Both the position numbers and the translations under genes were made by a program. Below are positions 28,204 through 40,855 of a stretch of 64,000 nucleotides of DNA, piece after piece. Source of the stretch: Neocallimastix lanati (nom. inval.) (Eukaryota > Neocallimastigomycota > Neocallimastigomycetes > Neocallimastigales > Neocallimastigaceae); the NCBI GenBank assembly GCA_016946835.1, contig JACVTC010000195.1:60001-124000 (forward strand), in the 5' to 3' direction. Position 1 is the stretch's first letter; every line of letters starts with the position of its first letter. A model generated the notes under the pieces. It did no database searches, was not told the DNA's origin, and saw only the letters and a program-made list of their open reading frames with translations.

Positions 28204-28754
28204 TGTGTAAACAATGTGATATAAAAAAAATATGTGATGTGATATATAAATTTATTTCTACATAAATTTATTTGTTTATTAATTTTTGTAAAAATAAATT
28301 TACAATTATTTTAAATATATAAATAATTTTAAAATATAATTTATAATAATTTAATAGATATTTTAGTAAATGTAATTCTAGTTAACAGTAATTGATAAAT
28401 TTTAAAAAGGCGAACTTTTTTAAAAATATAAAGAATTTTAATTTTTTTTTTTTTTTTTTTTTTTTAATTTTTTTATTTTTATAATATTTTTATTATTATT
28501 ATTTTAATAATTTATTTGTAATTAATATTTTTATTATTATTTTTTTACTTAATTATTTATTCTTCTTTTTATATTACTACAAATTTTATTATTAACTTAG
28601 ACTTCATATTTTTGTATTTTTTATTTACAGTATTGATTTTTTATTAGTTTTTCCTAATAATATTATAGGAGTTATAACAATAACAATTATGAAAACTGTT
28701 AAAATATTCTTTTTATAGAAAGGGAAGCTTTTTGTAATTAAATAAAATAATATA

Positions 28755-28786
<32 letters not shown>

Positions 28787-29289
28787 AATAAGTAAATAAG
28801 TAAATAAGTAAATAAGTAAATAAATAAATAATAAATAAATAAATAAATCTTTATATTAAATATAATATTTTTAATATAAATAAATAAATAATAAATAAAT
28901 AAATAAATCTTTATATTAAATATAATATTTTTAATATAAATAAATAAATAATAATAATTAAATAAGTAAATAAGTAAATAAATAAATAATAATTAAATAA
29001 GTAAATAAATAAATAATAAATAAATAAATAAATCTTTATATTAAATATATATTTTTAATATAAATAAATAAATAATAATAAGTTAATAAGTAAATAAATA
29101 ATAAATAAATAAATAAATTTTAATTAAAAAGATTTGTTCGTTAAAAACTTATTACAAAAAGAATCTTTTATAGTTTTTATATATATAAATATATATATTT
29201 TTTTTTATTTTTTTTATTTTATTTTTTTATTTTTATTTTTTTTTTTTTAATTTTGATTTTTTATTTTAATTTTGATTTTTTATTATTAT
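28204..29289. other. A+T-rich spacer with a TAAA minisatellite
   Basis: No gene. 28740-29110 consists of TAAA/TAAG arrays in which a block containing AATCTTTATATTAAATATAA is repeated three times (about 28846, 28906 and 29030). Confidence 0.8.
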
Positions 29290-29620
29290 TAACGTGATAT
29301 TCATAAGGCTTTCCCTCAAATGATTATTTCACTCAACCCTGATACTACGCTTTGAATTGAAGCATAGACCTTGATGATTGTAAAATTTCCAATCGCCAAT
29401 AATTACACCAACTAGGGAGGAGTTAATGATTCCGTTCTGGTGCTCATGGTCAATAGAGATATATGTAGGAACGTTAGGAATGCATCTCCGGGCAGTGTGT
29501 AACGACGATTGAGACCGGCGAAGCTGTTATAGTATGCCAATAACTCATCACCTTACAGCTAATTAATAACTGTATGGCCATATGGGAGATGGATACCCAT
29601 ATGCGCAAGTCTATGTTTGT
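29290..29620 (-). pseudogene. Unidentified coding-like block of higher G+C
   Basis: About 330 bp with ordinary base composition in otherwise extreme A+T DNA. On the minus strand there are two adjacent open stretches with protein-like composition, one including AYYNSFAGLNRRYTLPGDAF and one including HEHQNGIINSSLVGVIIGDW. I do not recognise the family; it may be an old gene, a LINE piece or a virus-like fossil, so I only note that it is broken. Confidence 0.4.
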
Positions 29621-29767
29621 TTTTTATTATTAATTATATATTCATTCAACAATTAATTAATTCATAGTTAACTTAATATGAAATAACAAAATTAAGTTTA
29701 CAGATTTTAATTTTATTTGATATATAATTTTAATATTATATTAATTAAATATTATATATGAATATAA

Positions 29768-30066
29768 TGCAATTCCAAATTCTAAATGTGGCTTATAAAT
29801 ATTTTAAAATAAAGCAATACATTTTTAAGATTTTATATAAAATCATGAATAAATATATAAATAATTAAATAATTAAATAAATAAAAAAAATGTTAATAAA
29901 CATATTTAAGTATATAATTAAATATTAAAGAAAAATTGCGATAAATATATTTAAATTATTTTTACAATTGAATATTAATAAATTATATATTAAAAAGAAT
30001 ATTTATTATTTATTTAATTTGTAAAAAAAACAAGCCACATACAAAATACGTCACATTGCGAAATGT
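29768..30066. mobile_element. MITE candidate related to the FLYWCH/MULE family
   Basis: Near the left end AAATGTGGCTTATAA (29784-29798) and near the right end ACAAGCCACAT (30030-30040) are inverted copies of the subterminal motif of the full-length element at 52312-54599. The right end also has TTGCGAAATGTAAT, related to the family's terminal ATTTCG motif. Interior is featureless A+T. Target duplication not found. Confidence 0.4.
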
Positions 30067-31032
30067 AATATATATATACTTTATAATTTTTTTTTTTTTT
30101 TAAAAATTTATGAAGAATTTCTAAAATATTAAATTATAATAAACTTTTTTTTTTTTTTTTTTTTTGTAAATTTAAATATATAATTTGATTATTATTTAAA
30201 TTTTTAATTTTGTAATATTATGTACTTCAAATTTAATTTTTAAAGTTATAATTTTTTTTTTTTTTTTTTTTTTTTTTGTTAAGCTTTTTTATTATAGAGA
30301 TAACTATAAAGATGAATACTTAGTAAAGCTGTCTAGCAGGGACATTTCTGTCTATATGAAAGTGTTGTGACTACCTCAATATTACCGCAATGGGCCGTAA
30401 AAATGAATAAAAAAAAAACTTTAAAATAAATGATTCCTTTTTTTTTTTATAAAATAAAAATAATAATAAAAAATAAAATAAAATAAAATAAAATTGAGAA
30501 GAAATCGTTCACCAAAAAATTATAAATTAACAAGTTCTTTGAGTTACACAGGCTTATAAATTGACTCAATAGAATAAATATAGAATTATTTAAATAAGTA
30601 TTTCCAAAAGACTAAGATCTCTAACTTAATTTTCTGAGAAATAAATAATATATATATATATTTTTTTTTTAATATATTTAATAAAATAAAATAATAATAT
30701 TAACAAAAAAAAAGTATAAAATAATTCGTTAACAATAAATATTATTTGTTATAAAGGAATACTAAATTTCATATAATTTTTTAAAGATATGTATATAAAT
30801 TTTTTTTTTCTTTTTTTTTTTTTCTTTTTATTCTTTTTTTTTATTTTTATTTTATTTTTTTTTTTGTTAAGCTTTTTTATTATAGAAATAACTATAGAGA
30901 TAATTAAATTTAACAGAATTTAAGGAAAAAATTTTTTTATTCCTAATCTAAAAAAAAAAAATACAATTTATCCAAAATAAATTTTAAAGTTTAATAATTC
31001 CAAAAATAAATATTACATAGAAAATCATTTTT

Positions 31033-31067
<35 letters not shown>

Positions 31068-31762
31068 CTCTATAATATACCACTTTGATTTTTAATTAAT
31101 TTAAAGTTTGTATTAAAAGTATTCTTTATCAAATATAATATTTTAGTTTTAGCTTTTCTTTATAAAATATATAAATAATTAAAAATGTTTACAAAATAAA
31201 TATTTTCCGATAAATTTTAAAAAAATAATATAGAAAATTATTTATGAAGTTTTTTTCTTTTTTTAATTTAATGAACTAGAGAAAATTTGAATTAATAAAT
31301 AATAAAAAATATTATTATTATTATATATATATATATATATCAGAAAATGAATAATTTAATATTATATGTCATTATAACTAATGGATTATGAAAATAGTAA
31401 ATATTATATATTATTAAAGTACACTTTTATTAATTTCTAAATAATTTTCTAAATATATAAATATATATATATATATAAAAGTAGTAATATATATAATTTT
31501 TTATATACATATTTAAAAAATTATATAAATTTTATAAAAAGTTATTATTAATTATATTATTTAATAAAGTACTTTTTTTTTTTTTTTAAAGATTATTTTA
31601 GTATAAAAAAAAAAAATAAAATAAAAATATAAATAAAAATATAAATAATATTAATTAGTTAATTTTTTAAAATATATAACAAAAAAAGAAAATTTTATTT
31701 AAAATAATTTATATATTTTTAGAATGTTAATCACCAATATTATTAACTATTAATATTTCTTA

Positions 31763-31794
<32 letters not shown>

Positions 31795-31915
31795 TTATTT
31801 AAATATTATAATAATATATATGAAATTATTTATTATATAATATATTATTTTTATTATTATTATTATTATTATAAAGAATATATTTAAAGAAAAACCGAAT
31901 TAAACTAATTAAAAT
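30067..31915. other. A+T-rich spacer upstream of the receptor gene
   Basis: No gene. A direct repeat of about 33 bp (TTGTTAAGCTTTTTTATTAT then AGARATAACTATA) occurs at about 30277 and 30863. 30300-30400 is a short stretch of ordinary composition without a recognisable frame. Confidence 0.6.
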
Positions 31916-34857
31916 ATGAAAATAAGGAATATAAACAATTATTTAAAAATTATTAAATTATTATCAATTATACTCTCTCTTCCAATTAAAGTCTATGGGA
32001 ATGAAAATAAAACAATACATATATTAACAAAAGTGCCTGATATACCTCTGACTTTAGGAGAGGCATGGCAATATGAATATGAATCTAAGATTAATACCTA
32101 TTTTTCAGAAATGAAAAAAAATAATTCTGACCTTCAGGATTATAACTTATCATTTTTATTTTATAACTATGTTACATCGAGTGCCTATTCGAACGGGGCA
32201 TTTTTGCTCTATTCTATTGATATTATGGAAGGTTGGGTCAATGGCGATTATGATTTAATGATTTTTGATGATCGATTTTTATTTAGTGAGATGTCATTCA
32301 TGGAATCCGATTGGGTAGAATATTATTTAAACTGTCGGAAACCCTCTATAGAATTATTGACAGATATTACGGATTATGTGAAGGATAAGGATCTCAGCTA
32401 TCATGATCCCAAAATTTTAAGTAATGGTAAATATGATGATAGAATTTATGGACTGCCCTATGAAATCGATTTTAATCTCCTATATTACAGTGATGAAAAT
32501 TTAAAAGCAAAAGAAATAGCAGAAACTCTACCCAATAATACATGGGATGATGTATTGCAAAAAATGGATCTATTAGAAGATTCATTACAAATAGCTCTTG
32601 GAGATGATATGGCATTGTTAGATTTTTTTGCAGAATATACCAACACTTATTATAACACCACCAAAGAATATGATCCTAAATATTATAAATTATTTTATAA
32701 TGAAACAGGGGAAGATTTATTCATTTCCTTTCGTCATTTTTTGTCCACAATAACTGGAGTCAATGAAAAAAGAGTAGAAAAATTAGTTGATAAAGAAAAA
32801 ATTTATAATTATCTTTTCCAAATAATTGGAAATTCCGTTTTTTTATCTCTTGATGATGCCTATAGTGATTTTATGAAGAATAAATCGATATTTTATAGAG
32901 GGAAAGCTTCTAATTATCCTATTTTTCGATTAAATAATAATAATAATAATACCATAAATAATAATACCATAGATAATAATACCATAGATAATAATGATAA
33001 TGATGATAATACTATAAATAATAATGATAATGATGATAATACTATAGATGATAATGATAATGATGATAATATCATAGATAATAATGATAATAATAATAAT
33101 ACCATAAATAATAATGATAATGATGATAATACCATAGATAATAATGATAATGATGATAACTATAGTGATATAAAAATGGTTTTACCACCGAAAGGAATAA
33201 CTTCAATAACAGGAAAATATTTAGTGGTAAATAAAAATAGTATAAAAGATAAAAAAATTTTAGCCGAAATTGCCTATCTTCTGACATCAAAAGAAATGCA
33301 AATTTTTAAAGGAAATCATTTTGGAAGTATACCCACTTTCGATATAAAGGATAAAAAAAATAAAGATCCGGACATCTCTTCCTATTGTCAATCACATACA
33401 AATATCTGTACTATCATTGAAAAAATGAAACCTTTTTATCTCAAAGAGATGTATGTATCTAAACTCAGTTCACCTCTATACGAAATTTTTGCGGTTTTAC
33501 CATCTCTCATGAGAAAATATTATTTATTTCAAGATGATTTAAATTATATCCAATTTCTTTTCCAAAACATTCATGAGTTAATTACTGAACAGTTGGGAAT
33601 CTATAAAGTTATAGGATATATAATTACAAGTGTACTCTCCATAATTATTTTTGTTATGATGTATTTTGTTTATTATTATAGAGATAACCCTTACCTTCGA
33701 GTCATCTCCCCAAAATTTATTAATTTGATTGTTTTAGGATGCAATATGAATATGATAAAAATTCTACAATATCTTCCTCCTTACACGACCTTTAAAGCCA
33801 AATTCTTTTTTATGTATAATACCCTCTGTATTGGTTTAATTTATATTCCAATGCTTGCAGTTACATATCGTATATATATGATCTATGAAACAAAATCATT
33901 TAACACTGGATTTTTAAGTGATCGAGCACTATTTATAATAATCTTCGTATTTATATGCATACCTCTTATATATAACCTCTTTGTGTGTATATTTGTTGAA
34001 TTTTTTTATATGCCATTTGGTAGTCTTAAGAGTCCACGATTTCCTGAGGTACTATATGAAAACTATGAGTTACTTAAAGGAATATATGATGGTTACTTCT
34101 ATATAATCGTAAGTTTTATATATATTATATATATATTAATTTATATAATATAATAAAATAAAATAGAACAATTATTTCTTTTTTTTTTTTTTTTTTTTTT
34201 ACTTACATACGAATATTAAAAAATGAAAAAAAATTAAAAAAAGTTAATAAAAATGATGGTTTTCGTAATTTTAATAAATCTATATACTACTAGTTATATA
34301 CTAACAAACAATCATTTTATTATTTTTACTAATATTTATATTAAATATATATTATCAATATATATATTTATATATTTTATAAAAAAAAAAATTAATTAAT
34401 TAAAAAATATTATCTTCATTTATAGTTTATTCTATTAAATTTTATGATTATTACTACATCAAAATTCACAAAAAAATTTGGAGATATCTGCTTTATATAT
34501 ATTATTTTTGTTCTTAATATTTTAGATTACCTCTCGAAAATACTATTAGAAAAATTTCATCATCAAAATTATAAAAAATATTTCTTATTTATTATTTTAA
34601 TGAATAGTTTTATTACTTTTCTTTGCGTATATATTTTAGTAGGATCAAGAATCATTTTTATAAGATTTTATTATGGAAAATATAATTGCTTTAAGGAAGT
34701 GTTTTCCTCTAAAAATATAACAGAATTTATTCCACTGAAACGAAATAAGAAAAAACTTTTATTTTTAATGGAAAATGCTGAAATAAAAAAAAATAATGCA
34801 AGTAATAGTTTTGAAGGAGAAGAGACTATCAATTCTGTTTCAGTTCCTTTTAATTAA
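31916..34857 (+). CDS. Solute-binding-protein/class C GPCR fusion receptor (7tm_3)
   Basis: Two exons (31916-34108 and 34426-34857, GTAAGT..TATAG, phase 0) encode about 874 aa. Signal peptide 1-28; residues about 33-530 resemble a bacterial extracellular solute-binding protein (type 1 sugar-binding class), with a DLMIFDDRF strand, a YGLPYEIDFNLLYY segment, GITSITGKYLVV and the ALLTSKE-like helix typical of that fold. Seven hydrophobic helices follow, roughly 561-583, 597-620, 628-655, 668-697, 726-745, 752-775 and 781-810, then a polar cytosolic tail. TM5 spans the splice junction, supporting the join. Such fusions are characteristic of anaerobic fungi and are thought to sense carbohydrates or other nutrients; the ligand here is unknown. 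An Asn/Asp repeat interrupts the ectodomain (residues about 340-416). No break seen. Confidence 0.88.
32933..33165 (+). repeat. In-frame Asn/Asp minisatellite in the receptor ectodomain
   Basis: Units of AATAATGATAATGATGATAA with variants encode NNDNDDNTI-type repeats for about 77 residues. They sit inside the solute-binding domain between its two recognisable halves, and the reading frame stays open. Confidence 0.92.
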
Positions 34858-34988
34858 TATAAAAAAATGTATAGATTATATAAACAAACTCTAATTATAT
34901 TATTGTTATTATTAAATCAATATAGAAACAAATCAAAAAATTAAATTAAATTATAATATAGTAAATATTATATATTTACTATATGAAC

Positions 34989-35034
<46 letters not shown>

Positions 35035-35640
35035 ATAACATACAATATTATATATAATATTAAAGTATATATATATATATATATATATTTTTTTAAAAAA
35101 AAAATATCTAAATTTTTAATTTAATTAAAAATAATACTTATAAACAAAAAGAAATAATAATAGATAATAAAGTACACTTAATGAAAAAAATAATAATAGA
35201 TCATAATGATAATTGAATTTTTTTATTTATTTATTTATTTATTTATTTAAAGAATACTTACTATCAAGCAAAAATATACAAAGAGATTATATACATAATG
35301 AAAATAAATTATAAAAATTTTCAAAATTTATTCTTTTATATTAATATATGTCGCTAGTTTTTGTAATAATTAATTATAATAATTATAATGTTATAGTAAT
35401 AAAAATTTTTTTTTAAAAAAAAAAAAATTTATTACTATAAGAAATTTTGAAGGTAATGTAACTATAAAAATATATATATATATTAAGACTATTAATTTAT
35501 ATATATTAACAGAAAAAAAATACTATAATAAAAAAAATTAATAGATTAATAAGAAAAAAAATTATAAAACTATTTAATTTTTTATATAATAATGAAAATC
35601 CATTAAATCATATTAAAACTTTTTAATTATGTATTAAATA

Positions 35641-35674
<34 letters not shown>

Positions 35675-36041
35675 ATGTTACTAAATAAATAAATAAATAA
35701 TAAAATAAAAACTACCCAAGTATGAAATAGATAAAATAAAAATTAATGATTATAATATAAATAAATTAATAAAAAAAATTTAAAAATTATATATAATTAA
35801 ATATATTATTATTAGAATTATTAATAATTAATATCTATTGATAAAAGCATATTTATAAATTTAAATTATATTTATATTTAAAACCGAATGCTTTGATTTT
35901 TATTATAATTTAATAATAAATTATTATTAATAAATAATAAGATTATTTACTCTAAAACTTTAATTTTTTTTTCCGAAAAAAATTATATATAATATATATA
36001 TATATATTTATAGTGAAAGTACTGAAGTAACTTTTAATGTT

Positions 36042-36073
<32 letters not shown>

Positions 36074-36629
36074 TTATTAAATTCTATATTTCAATTTATA
36101 ATTTTTTTTATATATTAAAACTTTTTATTTATTTATTATAAATACATAAATTATTTCTTATATAAATGTATATTTTTATTAAATAAAAAAAATTTTTATT
36201 TTATATCTATTTTATTGAAATTTGTTTTTAATTGTGGTACATCTTTTTTGCTTTCTATAATTTTTTAATTATTTTATAGTATTTTAAGTATTATTTTCTT
36301 TCGGAGAGATAGATAATTATAATATTTCATATTTATTTCAATCTCTATTTTTAAAGGACTGAAGAAATAAAATTTTATTATTTTTACAGTATGTTATTTG
36401 ATATATATATAGAAATTTTTTTTTGTAATTATTAACTTTTTAATAAATATATTATATGAAATTAAATTATTGTTGAGTAATGATTTTAATGTAATATTTT
36501 ATAAATTTTCATTTCTATGAAAAATTGTTATGTATAAAATTCCTTAAAATAGTATTTATAAGTATATATTGTAATAACAAAAAAAAAATTTTTTTTGTTT
36601 TTTTATCCTATCCATTCCTCTCAGGATTT
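34858..36629. other. A+T-rich spacer
   Basis: No gene. Homopolymer runs and TA-rich simple sequence. Confidence 0.75.
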
Positions 36630-37391
36630 CTAAATATTACTCTTTCGTTTAGAAGTTCCACTCTCATTATTTTTTGAACTATCTTTAATGATACTACCAA
36701 ATTTTTGTCCCTGTATATCAATACCTTCACATAATTCTTCAGCGAAAGCAGAAGTTACTATGTAATAATAAATCTTATATTTTTTTTAATAGTAACAATA
36801 ATACAAATATGGATTAATAATCTCTATTTTATTATTTTTTATAAAATTATATAAAAATTTATAATCCTACCATTATACCTAATGTAAGGATATGAAGAAC
36901 GATCTTAATATAGAAAGTTTTCTTTAACATTGATTTAATTTCATCATCTTCTAATTCAGTATCAGGATGATCTTCTAAATAGTAGTAGAGATAGACAGTA
37001 TATAAATTGTAACTTTCACGATAGCAATCACCAAATATTATGGTAATAAAATTACAACAGAAACATGAGAGTGAAAAGAATATATAAACAGCAAAAATTG
37101 TTGAAATTTGCTTAATCATAATCTTATGATTCTATATAATATATTATATTTATCATTAATCCATTTTATATATATATATATATATATAAATTAATTAATT
37201 AGCAAATATATTATTTTATTAAGATAGTTTAAATTTATTCATATAATTAATTTGTCTATTTTATTCATAATAGGTATTATTCAACTTACAATTATTAAAC
37301 CAATAATGAAAACAACAAGTGAAATTATAACACATACACCAAATATAAGAGCAACATGTAATAGAAATTGACCAATTTCTTCATATATCAT
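36630..37391 (-). CDS. Small multi-pass membrane protein, three exons visible
   Basis: Exons on the minus strand: 37391-37290, 37122-36879 and 36757-36630, with donors GTAAGT and GTATAA and phases that fit, giving 157 aa from the ATG at 37391. Hydrophobic helices: LLHVALIFGVCVIISLVVFI, ISTIFAVYIFFSLSCFCCNF and FYIKIVLHILTLVTSAFAE. Between the second and third is a Tyr-rich then acidic loop, and the C-terminal tail is Ser/Lys-rich. The frame stays open upstream to about 37424 (GICVGSYFLNI), so a further 5' exon is likely; a signal-peptide-like frame at 37676-37609 (MHILFLFITEVISA) with a GTAAGT donor is a candidate but does not fit in phase with the nearest acceptor. Family not recognised. Confidence 0.6.
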
Positions 37392-38000
37392 TATATTTAA
37401 AAAGTAGGAACCAACACATATTCCCTTTTTATTTTTTTTTTTTTTTTTTATTTAAAGAAAAAAAATAAAATAATAACAAAATAAGTAAAATATGAACAAT
37501 AATAACAATAATAATATTTTTTTTTATTGATTTGTATTTTATAAAAGTATCCATTAATGTTATATTTAAAACTTCTAATTTTATTTAAATTAATTAGTAA
37601 CTTACTAGCATTATAATAGAAGTTATCAGCGCTGATAACTTCGGTGATAAAAAGAAAAAGAATATGCATTTTTTATGATAATTAGATTCCATTTTTTTTT
37701 TCTATTATTAAATAAAAAATAAAAAGTAAAATTATTAAATTATTTTTATTAACTATTATCTTCTAATAATTTGATATATTTACAATTTGATATATTTACA
37801 AATTAATATATTTACAAATTGATATATATACAATTTTATTTTATTAAAAATAAAGAAAATTTTAAATATATTATTAGGATATATTACCGATATATATATT
37901 AATATATAAAATATTTTTATATATATCGGTAATTATATAATAAATTTATATTATAAAAATGCTAATTGTTAATATATTATTCCATAAATTCTGCTTTCCA

Positions 38001-38041
<41 letters not shown>

Positions 38042-38329
38042 TATATAATTATGAAAGTTTTTGTTATATAATTTATATATAAAACTATATTAATTATAAA
38101 TTTTTACCTAATAATAAAAGACTTTTAATTTCTGTTTTTTTTTTTTTTTTTTTTTTAAGCTTTATACTAAAATCTAAAATAAAATTTAATTTAATACTAT
38201 TTTTTTTTTTTTTTTTTATATTTAATTTATTATATATAAAAAAAAAATTTATTATATTTTATAACATAAAATCATTAATTGTAATTTTTTTTAAGGTTAT
38301 AATAAAATTGTTTTTTATGAGGATCATGC
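37392..38329. other. A+T-rich spacer with a possible upstream exon and a hairpin
   Basis: Contains the candidate first exon at 37609-37676 noted for the neighbouring gene, and the hairpin at 37883-37933. Otherwise simple sequence. Confidence 0.5.
37883..37933. repeat. Perfect 16-bp inverted repeat
   Basis: ATTACCGATATATATA at 37883-37898 and its exact reverse complement at 37918-37933, with a 19-nt A+T loop. The CCG/CGG at the outer part makes it more than a TA-repeat artefact. Confidence 0.75.
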
Positions 38330-39250
38330 ATTTCATGAGAGTTGTATTTCTCCAGGTTGCATTTCGTCAAGTGACGTATTGATATAAATAAATGAATGAA
38401 TAAATAAATAAAAATTCAAAATTTTTAATCTTGTTTTTATTATATTTAATAATTCAAAATAATTTTTTTAAACTTGTTTTTATTATATTTAATAATTAAT
38501 TATAGATATTTTTTAATATTTTGTAAAATAGTAATAAAATAATTATTTATAATATTTAATTATAAAAATATATTTTAAATATTTTTTAAAAAATAATATT
38601 ATAATAACGATATTTTAATTATAAAAATATATTTTTAAAATAACAATTTTAATGTTCTTGAGCTAACCTAATCCAATAAAGATTAAAAATACTTTAATCA
38701 TTATTGTATTTATTCATTTATTCTCTTTTTAAAATAATTTTTACTATTAAACAATTATTATTATATATGACAGAATTCATTTGGTCAATTTCTTACATTT
38801 CTTAATAATTTATTATTTAATCAATAATTCTAATACTTTAAATCATTTAAGCATTTCAACCATAATTCAATGAAATCATTTCAAACACTTTCCTTTTTTT
38901 TTTAATAGAATTTCCATTTTTTTGTAATATTTAATTATATCTTTGATTTTCTCAGTCAGTATTAATTTTTTTTATCTTTAATTTTTTTTTTTTTACAATT
39001 AATTTAGCTGTTTCAAATTTATTTTCAAGATGATTATGTGAGTCATCGTATTCTAAGATCTGATTCTCATTGTTTAAAATAATAAAAGATGGACATTTAT
39101 TTAATGTTTTATATTCAGTACATTTATTTTTTTTTTTTTTGAATTGTCTTTCCTTTTAGAGGAAAGATTAAACTTATATTTTCTGTTTAAAATAATTTGT
39201 TCTTTTCCTCTATTAGTTTTGCTTATTCCAATTTCTTGATTTTTCACTAT
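38330..39250 (-). mobile_element. Internally deleted FLYWCH/MULE transposon
   Basis: Minus-strand translation from about 39247 reads an N-terminal FLYWCH zinc-finger region (ISKTNRGKEQIILNRKYKFN, then CTEYKTLNKC and HNHLENK) close to the one at 48091-47800. It then passes directly into a tail resembling TKTDEINDLIKKYKK of the transposase at 53960. The whole catalytic core is absent and the ATG is replaced by GTG. At the left, 38340-38400 (CCAGGTTGCATTTCGTCAAG then TGACGTATTGATATAAATAA) matches the inverted end sequence at 49225-49330. The other end was not found, perhaps lost to the copia fossil at 40.2 kb. Confidence 0.65.
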
Positions 39251-40261
39251 TTTTTTTTAATAAAAAGTTTCTAATTAAATATTTTAATGATTAATTTTAA
39301 TAATATATATTTTTAATTATATATATTTTAAATGATGATTAATTACTCAAATCTTATTTTTTCAATTCTTATTTATTTTAAATAATTCCTTTTTTTTTTA
39401 GTGTAACTGATAAAGTATTTATGTGATTATTATATTTTTTAATATATAAAGTATAAAAATTTTTATATTATAATTTTATATATATTTATTTAATAATTAT
39501 TATTATTTTCATTGTTATTATAAAAATATTAATATTGATGTTTCTGTAATTATTGCTTCAGTTTATATTAATTATGTATTATTTATTATATATTATTTAT
39601 TATTAATTTATAACATAAAATGCTATGAAAAAATTTTTTTTGTTTTTTCTAAAGTAGTTAAATATTATTTTTATTAATTCATTTTCATATATATTTGTAA
39701 ATAACAATAATTATTATTTATAATTTTAATCGTCATTATTATTATTAATGGAATTCTTTTAATAATTATTATTATACTGTTTATATTATTATTTTATTAT
39801 TATTATTTATTATTTATCAATTATTTATTATTTATTTAAATAGATATTTGTTAAGATATTTATATTTAAAAAATTTTTTTTTTTAATATTTAAATATTTA
39901 CTTCAAAAATATAAATACATCAATATTAATAATAATTTAATAGTTCTTATAAAATGTTTTATTATTAATTAAAGTTTATTTATTTATTAATATGATTAAT
40001 TATAAATTGATAGTTAACTATTTAAATAATTATTCATATTAATAAATAAATAAACTATCAATATACAATTTGAAAAATACATAAATATTTATACTGAATG
40101 TGGCTCATTAATAATACATTGAAAATCTTTACTTAATAATATAATGTATTTCAAATATAATGAAATAAATCAAATAGCGAGAATAATTTTAATAATGAAA
40201 TAATTTAATATATTTTACACAACTAAAATTAATTTAACACATATATAATAGATTTTAATAT
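39251..40261. other. A+T-rich spacer, probably including a copia LTR
   Basis: No gene. The part next to 40262 should contain the 3' LTR of the copia fossil (it ends ..CTAACA just before the purine tract), but its far end is not recognisable. An AATGTGGCT motif lies at 40097-40105. Confidence 0.4.
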
Positions 40262-40855
40262 TCTAACATTCCCCCTCAGACCAGAATGTTTGCTTGTTAA
40301 AGATTTGGTCTGTGAACTTTGTCATTTTTGGTCCATTAAATTCTTTTGTTAATGGGTTGGCTAATATTTTTTCAGTATTGATATATTCTAAATTTATTCT
40401 TTTATTTTTAATATTGTCTTTATTGAAATAAAATTTAATTTCTATGTGTTTTAATTTATTGTTGAGTTCACAGTTTTCTATAGTTGTTTTACTTGCTAAG
40501 TTGTCAGTAAATATTTTTTATTGGTTATTTAATATTGAATAATTCATATAAAATATTTCTAGTCCATAAAACCTTTTTAGTACATTCAGTCGTAGCAATA
40601 TATTTAGCCTCAGAGGTTGATGTCACAACTACTGTTTGTTTTTTAGATTGCCAACATATTGGGTCATTGTTCATTAATATTATATAGCCTGAGGTAGATT
40701 TCCTATCCTTTGGGTCTCCAGAAAAATCTGCACCAGCCTCGGAAATAATATTTCCTTGTACTTTATATTTAATTTTATAATGTTTACTATAGTTTAAATA
40801 TTCTAATATATTAATTACCATATGCCAGTCAGCCATAGTTGGATTCTGATGCATT
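40262..40855 (-). mobile_element. Ty1/copia fossil, RNase H end
   Basis: Fossil of the copia RNase H region with the hallmark GADFSGDPKDRKSTSG and TSTSEAKYIATTE stretches, followed on the minus strand by the polypurine tract (complement CCCCCTC at 40271-40277). Only this 3' end is present; it is broken in more than one place. Its right edge joins the FLYWCH/MULE transposase at a short microhomology. Confidence 0.85.

Noticed and set aside
32914-33290. Minus-strand frames in the receptor gene
   Set aside because: Shadow of the Asn/Asp minisatellite.
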